Below the pieces are notes generated by a model. That model was not told the DNA's origin. It was given only the letters and a program-made list of their open reading frames with translations, and made no database searches. Positions 9,737 through 13,041 of a stretch of DNA of 13,041 bases are shown in pieces. The DNA lies in the NCBI GenBank assembly GCA_002898615.1, contig BEIB01000020.1, forward strand, positions 1 to 13,041, given 5' to 3'. The translations under genes and the position numbers were made by a program. The DNA is from a bacterium HR25 (GTDB taxonomy: Bacteria > Chloroflexota > Dehalococcoidia > SM23-28-2 > HRbin24). Position 1 is the stretch's first letter; each line of letters opens with the position of its first letter.

Positions 9737-9753
9737 GTGGCCGCCCCTGCGCC

Positions 9754-10038
9754 ATGGCCGAGAGGTCCAGACTGCGAGCGGTGGTCCGGGGACGTGTCCA
9801 GGGAGTGGGATTCCGTGACTTCGTCTGGCGGCGCGCCCGCTTCCTGGGCGTTGTCGGCTACGTGCGCAATCTGCCGGACGGCCGCTCCGTGGAGGTGGTG
9901 GCCGAGGGCGAGCGGGAGATGCTGGCCCAGCTCCTGGAATACCTCCAGGAGGGGCCACGTGGTGCCCGCGTCGACGGCCTGGACGTGGAGTGGAGCGAGC
10001 CCACCGACCGCTACACCAGCTTCGACATCGTCCTCTAG
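9754..10038 (+). CDS. acyP: Acylphosphatase
   Basis: Small cytoplasmic enzyme that hydrolyses acyl phosphates such as acetyl phosphate or carbamoyl phosphate. The 94 residues carry both active-site signatures: GRVQGVGFR with catalytic R21 in the phosphate-binding loop, and GYVRNLPDG with N39. The VEVVAEG strand and the C-terminal FDIVL are also typical. Length is standard. The ATG lies 17 nt after the aroKB stop, and the nearest purine-rich site, AGGTGG at 9735-9740, is rather far (13 nt), so translation may rely on readthrough of ribosomes from aroKB. Its physiological role in bacteria is poorly defined, and its place after shikimate genes may reflect only co-expression. Confidence 0.95.
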   Translation: MAERSRLRAVVRGRVQGVGFRDFVWRRARFLGVVGYVRNLPDGRSVEVVAEGEREMLAQLLEYLQEGPRGARVDGLDVEWSEPTDRYTSFDIVL

Positions 10039-10071
10039 CCGCACTTCGTCAGCGAGGCGCAGGCTGCCCGG

Positions 10072-10088
10072 GGCTGACAGTGTCGGCC
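10072..10088 (+). other. Small intergenic hairpin between acyP and the NMO-like gene
   Basis: GGCTGA (10072-10077) can pair with TCGGCC (10083-10088), including one G-U pair, around a 5-nt loop. Flanking GC-rich bases may lengthen it imperfectly. No T-run follows, so it is not a standard terminator. It could be a processing site or chance in GC-rich DNA. Confidence 0.2.
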
Positions 10089-10110
10089 GCCCGGAGGAGA
10101 GGAGGCAGGG

Positions 10111-11079
10111 ATGCTGGAGACCCGCTTCACGGCCCTGGTGGGATGTCCGGTGCCCCTCCAGCAGGCGGGAATGGGAGGGGTAGCCGGCCCTGCGCTGGCG
10201 TCCGCCGTGGCCAGGGCGGGCGCTCTGGGGATGCTGGGGGCGGCCAGCGTCCCCGCTGGCATCCTCGCCTCGTGGCTGGAGGAGATGCCCGGGGATGCCC
10301 CGGGAGCGGTGGGCGTCAACTTCCTGATGCCCTTCCTGGGCCAGGACTGGACGCCCGTGGAGGTAGCGGCCTCCCGGGCGCGGGTGGTGGAGTTCTTCTA
10401 CGGCTGGCCGGAGCCCGCCCTGGTCTCCCTGGTTCACCGCGGGGGAGCGCTGGCCTGCTGGCAGGTGGGCTCCCTGGCGGAGGCGGTGGCGGCGCAGGAG
10501 GCGGGCTGCGACTTCATCGTCGTCCAGGGAACGGAGGCAGGGGGGCACGTGCGGGGTAGCGTCGGCCTGTTGCCCCTGCTCTGCCAGGTGGTGGAGTCGG
10601 TGCATGTGCCGGTGGTGGCGGCCGGCGGCATCGGCACCGCCAGAGCAGCAGCGGCCGCGCTGGCCGCCGGCGCGGACGCCGTGCGAGTGGGGACGCGCTT
10701 CGTGGCCGCCAGCGAGGCCGATGCCCACCCCGCCTACGTGGCGACGCTCCTGGCGGCCGGGCCGGAGGACACCGTCCTCACCGAGGCCTTCTCCGTGGGC
10801 TGGCCGCACGCACCGCATCGCGTCCTCCGCTCCTGCATCCAGGCGGCGGAGGCCTTCGCCGGGGAGGTGGTGGGAGAGCTGGCCCTGGGAAATGCCCGGC
10901 TCCCCTTGCCCCGCTTCCACGTGGCGCCCCCTACGCGGGAGACCACCGGGGCCGTGGAGGCCATGGCCCTCTACGCTGGGCAGTCTGTGGGGGGCGTGAC
11001 GCGAACGCAGCCGGCGGAGGAGATCGTGCAGGAGCTGATGGAGGGAGCGGAGGCGCTGCTACGACGCTGGCGCGCCTGA
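10111..11079 (+). CDS. Nitronate monooxygenase-like FMN-dependent TIM-barrel oxidoreductase
   Basis: The 322-residue protein belongs to the nitronate monooxygenase (2-nitropropane dioxygenase)/FabK-like flavoprotein family. Visible features are QQAGMGGVAGPALASAVARAGALGMLG at the N-terminus, GVNFLMPFL, VQGTEAGGHVRG with the conserved His at 146, VVAAGGIGTARAAAAALAAGADAVRVGTRFV forming the FMN phosphate site, and a C-terminal region with the usual YAGQSVGGV block. The natural substrate is unknown: members oxidise alkyl nitronates, including the toxin propionate-3-nitronate, or serve as enoyl reductases. Without a fatty-acid gene nearby I prefer the nitronate-type label. GGAGG at 10101-10105 lies 5 nt before the ATG, a stronger ribosome-binding site than most genes in this unit have. 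It is the last plus-strand gene, 72 nt after acyP. Confidence 0.9.
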   Translation: MLETRFTALVGCPVPLQQAGMGGVAGPALASAVARAGALGMLGAASVPAGILASWLEEMPGDAPGAVGVNFLMPFLGQDWTPVEVAASRARVVEFFYGWPEPALVSLVHRGGALACWQVGSLAEAVAAQEAGCDFIVVQGTEAGGHVRGSVGLLPLLCQVVESVHVPVVAAGGIGTARAAAAALAAGADAVRVGTRFVAASEADAHPAYVATLLAAGPEDTVLTEAFSVGWPHAPHRVLRSCIQAAEAFAGEVVGELALGNARLPLPRFHVAPPTRETTGAVEAMALYAGQSVGGVTRTQPAEEIVQELMEGAEALLRRWRA

Positions 11080-11097
11080 GGGGGACGGCCCTCCTCA
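11077..11097. terminator. Terminator-like hairpin at the convergent junction
   Basis: TGAGGGGG (11077-11084) pairs with CCCTCCTCA (11089-11097) around the loop ACGG, with one bulged T at 11092. The outer bases are the stop codon of the NMO-like gene (TGA 11077-11079) and, on the other strand, that of the 72-residue gene (11097-11095). It could end transcription from both sides, but neither strand has a U-tract, so termination may be weak or factor-dependent. Confidence 0.5.
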
Positions 11098-11313
11098 ACG
11101 GGAGCGGTCTTCGTCCCGCCAGCGGACGGTGAGCCTGATCTCCCGGGCGTCCTCGCCCCCCTTGAGGACGCTCACCATACCCCGGACGGTGGCGGCCAGC
11201 ACCTGTCGCACGAAGGGGGCCAGGGACAGGGAACGGCCGTTCACCTCCAGCTCCACATCCGGCACCTCCGTCTCCCAGTCAGCCGGCCCGCCAGCGCCCG
11301 CGCGGCGGCTCAT
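11095..11313 (-). CDS. 72-residue protein of unknown function, coupled to moeA
   Basis: A small gene whose ATG (11313-11311) overlaps the moeA stop in the sequence ATGA. GGGAG (11324-11320) lies 6 nt upstream, so translational coupling and a real gene are both likely. The product starts with a short Arg/Gly-rich segment, then DVELEVNGRSLSLAPFVRQVL, a helix ending in VRGMVSVLKGGED, and a final basic strand (REIRLTVRWRDEDRSR). I recall similar NG-x-x-L-x-PFV...RGMVSSLKG segments at the C-terminal end of some molybdopterin-guanine dinucleotide biosynthesis (MobB-type) proteins; together with moeA this hints at molybdenum-cofactor metabolism. That is memory-based and unverified. No metal-binding cysteines or membrane helix are present. 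It could be a short regulatory or structural partner instead. Confidence 0.75.
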   Translation of the reverse strand: MSRRAGAGGPADWETEVPDVELEVNGRSLSLAPFVRQVLAATVRGMVSVLKGGEDAREIRLTVRWRDEDRSR

Positions 11314-12638
11314 CCCGCGCTCCCGTCTTCAGCGTGGCCCTGGGCCAGGAAGGCGGGCTCCGTCCCCCACTCCTCGCCGTGGCTCCAGTCCAGCATGATG
11401 ACCTCTATCTCTTCCCCCGGCTCCACCACCTGACGGCCCGGCGGGATGTAGGTCAGGGCGTTGGCGTAGACCAGGGAGGTCAGAATGCCCGAGCCCTGGG
11501 GCCCCGTGAGATAGGCATGGTAGCGCCCGTCCTCCATGGTGACGCGGCAGCGGGCCAGGAAGGCCCGGTCCGGGCTGTTGTTGTGGATGCGGTCACGGGC
11601 GATGGCTGTCAGCCGGGGACGGCGGAAGTCCCGCTTTCCCATCATTTTCAGGAGGGCGGGCCGGCCGAAAAGCTCGAAGGTGACGACGGCGCTGACCGGG
11701 TTCCCTGGCAGGCCGATGTGGGGGACACGCCGCTCCCCCTGGTAGAAGCAGCCAAAGGCCAGGGGCTTCCCTGGCTTCATGGCCACCGTCCAGAAGTCTA
11801 TCTCCCCCTCCTGGGCCAGCACCTCTTTGACCACGTCGTAGTAGCCCCGAGAGACGCCGGCGGAGGTGATGACCAGGTCAGCCTCCATAGCCCGTCGCAG
11901 CTTGGCCCTGAGGGCGGAGACCCTGTCCTTGGCGATGCCCAGAAGGCGAGGCACACCGCCATAGCGGAGGACGAGGGCGCCCAGGCTGTAGCCGTTGGCA
12001 TCGTATATTTGGTGGGCTGCCTTGGGCCGACCCACGGGCGCCAGCTCGTCCCCCGTAGAGAGGATGGCCACCACGGGACGGCGGACCACCCTGACGGTGG
12101 CCCGTCCCAGGGAGGCCAGGACACCTATCTCCGAGGGCCTGAGGACGATGCCCGCCCGCAGCACCGTCTGACCCCGAGCTATGTCCTCGCCGGCCGGACG
12201 GATGTTGGCGCCCGTGCTGGCCTCCTTGAAGATACGGACGGTGCGCGTGCGCAGGCGCCGCGCCCCCGTGGGCGTTTCCTGGAATGGCTCGTCCGTCTCC
12301 TCAAAGGGGACTACGGCGTCGGCCCCCCGGGGGATGGGAGCGCCGGTCATGATGCGCACCGCCGTCCCCGGCGTCACCTCGCCTGGGTAGACGTAGCCGG
12401 CTGCCACCTCGCCTATCACCTTCAGCTCCACGGGGCGCTCTGGCGAGGCCCCGGCGGTGTCGGCCGCCCGCACGGCGTAGCCGTCCATGGCGCTGTTGTC
12501 CAGCGGCGGAATATCGAAGGGTGACTGCACGTCCTCCGCCAGCACCTGGCCCAGGGCCTCCAGGATGGGCCGCTCCTCCGGCTCCAGGACGTCTACGTAG
12601 CTCAGGATGCGCTCCAGCGCCTCATCGATGCTCAGCAT
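11310..12638 (-). CDS. moeA: Molybdopterin molybdotransferase MoeA
   Basis: Inserts molybdenum (or tungsten) into adenylylated molybdopterin, the final step of basic Moco synthesis in the cytoplasm. The 442 residues include the N-terminal MoeA domains with PPLDNSAMDGYAV (44-55) and RIMTGAPIPRGADAVVPFEE (95-114). The MogA-like catalytic domain has STGDEL (194-199), QIYDANGYSL (210-219), TSAGVSRGYYDVVKEVL (258-274), MKPGKPLAFG (287-296) and GLPGNPVSA (309-317). A beta-barrel C-terminal domain (about 340-415) is followed by an extra acidic tail of some 25 residues. The third motif reads SAGVSRG where E. coli-like proteins have SGGVSVG, a mild variant. The ATG at 12638 has GTGAGG (12648-12643) 4 nt upstream. 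It lies 78 nt downstream of the RAM-domain gene and shares its stop with the next start. Confidence 0.96.
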   Translation of the reverse strand: MLSIDEALERILSYVDVLEPEERPILEALGQVLAEDVQSPFDIPPLDNSAMDGYAVRAADTAGASPERPVELKVIGEVAAGYVYPGEVTPGTAVRIMTGAPIPRGADAVVPFEETDEPFQETPTGARRLRTRTVRIFKEASTGANIRPAGEDIARGQTVLRAGIVLRPSEIGVLASLGRATVRVVRRPVVAILSTGDELAPVGRPKAAHQIYDANGYSLGALVLRYGGVPRLLGIAKDRVSALRAKLRRAMEADLVITSAGVSRGYYDVVKEVLAQEGEIDFWTVAMKPGKPLAFGCFYQGERRVPHIGLPGNPVSAVVTFELFGRPALLKMMGKRDFRRPRLTAIARDRIHNNSPDRAFLARCRVTMEDGRYHAYLTGPQGSGILTSLVYANALTYIPPGRQVVEPGEEIEVIMLDWSHGEEWGTEPAFLAQGHAEDGSAG

Positions 12639-12668
12639 CGTGCCTCACGCTCCCGCAGGGAAAGGAAC

Positions 12669-12690
12669 GGTGGCGCTCCCACGCGCCACC
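12669..12690 (-). promoter_or_regulatory. Perfect 8-bp inverted repeat at the moeA transcription start
   Basis: GGTGGCGC (12690-12683, minus strand) and GCGCCACC (12676-12669) are perfect inverted repeats around a 6-nt loop, starting immediately after the moeA -10 box. It would cover the transcription start and first bases of the mRNA. It may be an operator dyad, a 5' stabilising hairpin, or a terminator of the upstream gene: the bases after it read GTTCCTTT, a poor U-tract. Confidence 0.5.
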
Positions 12691-12720
12691 ATTGTAGCAC
12701 CCGGCCTGTCCTGGCCCTAG
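12691..12720 (-). promoter_or_regulatory. moeA promoter with extended -10 box
   Basis: On the minus strand TGCTACAAT (12699-12691) is an extended -10 element. CTAGGGC (12720-12714) lies upstream with exactly 17 nt between it and TACAAT, the same word and spacing as in the alaS promoter. The TAG in this word is also the stop codon of the upstream RAM-domain gene. Transcription would begin near 12684, giving a leader of about 46 nt. Confidence 0.6.
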
Positions 12721-12968
12721 CTCAACCGCACCACCAGGCAGGTGGTAGTACGCTGGACGCCGTCCACCTGCTGGATGCCTTCGGTGATGGCCCGCCCCAG
12801 CTTGTCCAGGTCTTCCGACTCCAGAAGGGCGATGACGTCGTAAGGGCCGGTGACGGCGTCCACGGCCACCACGCGTGCGTCCACCAGGTTGAGCTTCTGG
12901 ACGCCGTCGGCCACTCCCTTGGCCTTCCCCACCGCCGCCTCGATGAGGACGTAAGCCCGCATCGCCAT
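12717..12968 (-). CDS. Stand-alone Lrp/AsnC ligand-binding (RAM) domain protein
   Basis: The 83 residues match the C-terminal effector-binding domain of Lrp/AsnC regulators, a small beta-alpha-beta-beta-alpha-beta fold. AYVLIEAAVGKAKGVADGVQKL, VVAVDAVTGPYDVIALLESED and KLGRAITEGIQQVDGVQRTTTCLVV follow the family pattern, with the GPYD motif that lines the ligand site. There is no helix-turn-helix, so it cannot bind DNA by the usual route. Such stand-alone versions occur in archaea and some bacteria; they form oligomers and may bind amino acids or pair with full-length Lrp proteins. AGGAGG (12982-12977) is 8 nt before the ATG at 12968; a second in-frame ATG at 12962 is less well placed. It is preceded by a strong promoter. 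Its relation to moeA downstream is unknown. Confidence 0.88.
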   Translation of the reverse strand: MAMRAYVLIEAAVGKAKGVADGVQKLNLVDARVVAVDAVTGPYDVIALLESEDLDKLGRAITEGIQQVDGVQRTTTCLVVRLS

Positions 12969-13009
12969 CGCCAGTCCCTCCTCGGAGATGAAAATGGCTA
13001 GTCGCCGTC

Positions 13010-13037
13010 ATGATAGCGCCGGGGAACACCCTGTCAA
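13010..13037 (-). promoter_or_regulatory. Strong sigma70-type promoter of the RAM-domain gene
   Basis: On the minus strand TTGACA (13037-13032) is a perfect -35 box, followed by a 16-nt spacer and TATCAT (13015-13010), five of six matches to the -10 consensus. Transcription should begin near 13003, giving a leader of about 35 nt that includes the AGGAGG ribosome-binding site. It is the best canonical promoter in the window. Confidence 0.75.
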
Positions 13038-13041
13038 GATG

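Overview
The window is a gene-dense, GC-rich bacterial chromosomal segment (roughly two-thirds G+C by eye) with core housekeeping genes and no visible mobile element, CRISPR array, tRNA or rRNA. Frequent ATA (Ile) and AGG (Arg) codons despite the high GC, a fused shikimate kinase/dehydroquinate synthase, the alaS-ruvX-mltG order and a stand-alone Lrp/AsnC ligand-binding domain suggest a Chloroflexota-like (possibly Dehalococcoidia-related) or other deep-branching, perhaps thermophile-derived lineage. That assignment is inference, not a match.

Layout. (1) 1-880, minus strand: a stand-alone GlmU-type left-handed beta-helix acetyltransferase, overlapped at its 3' end by the start of a membrane protein that leaves the window. 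(2) 881-1144: a divergent intergenic region with an extended -10 promoter so close to alaS that its mRNA is probably leaderless. (3) 1145-11079, plus strand: nine tightly packed genes, alaS - ruvX - mltG - aroE - membrane-anchored protein of unknown function - aroC - aroK::aroB fusion - acyP - nitronate monooxygenase-like. Gaps run from a 4-nt overlap to 72 nt, so this reads as one long transcription unit or a few overlapping ones. (4) 11077-11097: a hairpin at the convergent junction that contains the stop codons of both converging genes. (5) 11095-12968, minus strand: a stand-alone Lrp/AsnC ligand-binding (RAM) protein, moeA, and a 72-residue protein translationally coupled to moeA.

How the genes work together. 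The plus-strand unit joins translation (alaS), rRNA/Holliday-junction housekeeping (ruvX) and peptidoglycan chain-length control (mltG) to four of the seven shikimate-pathway activities: AroB (step 2), AroE (step 4), AroK (step 5) and AroC (step 7). DAHP synthase, dehydroquinate dehydratase and EPSP synthase are absent and must be encoded elsewhere. The minus-strand right arm is a small molybdenum-cofactor locus.

The window is mostly ordinary core genome and I see no new defence or mobile system. The most interesting points are: a promoter layout shared by alaS and moeA (CTAGGGC, 17 nt ending in TGC, then TAYAAT), the probable leaderless alaS transcript, the AroK-AroB fusion, the GlmU acetyltransferase half without its uridylyltransferase half, and two uncharacterised small proteins lodged in metabolic operons.
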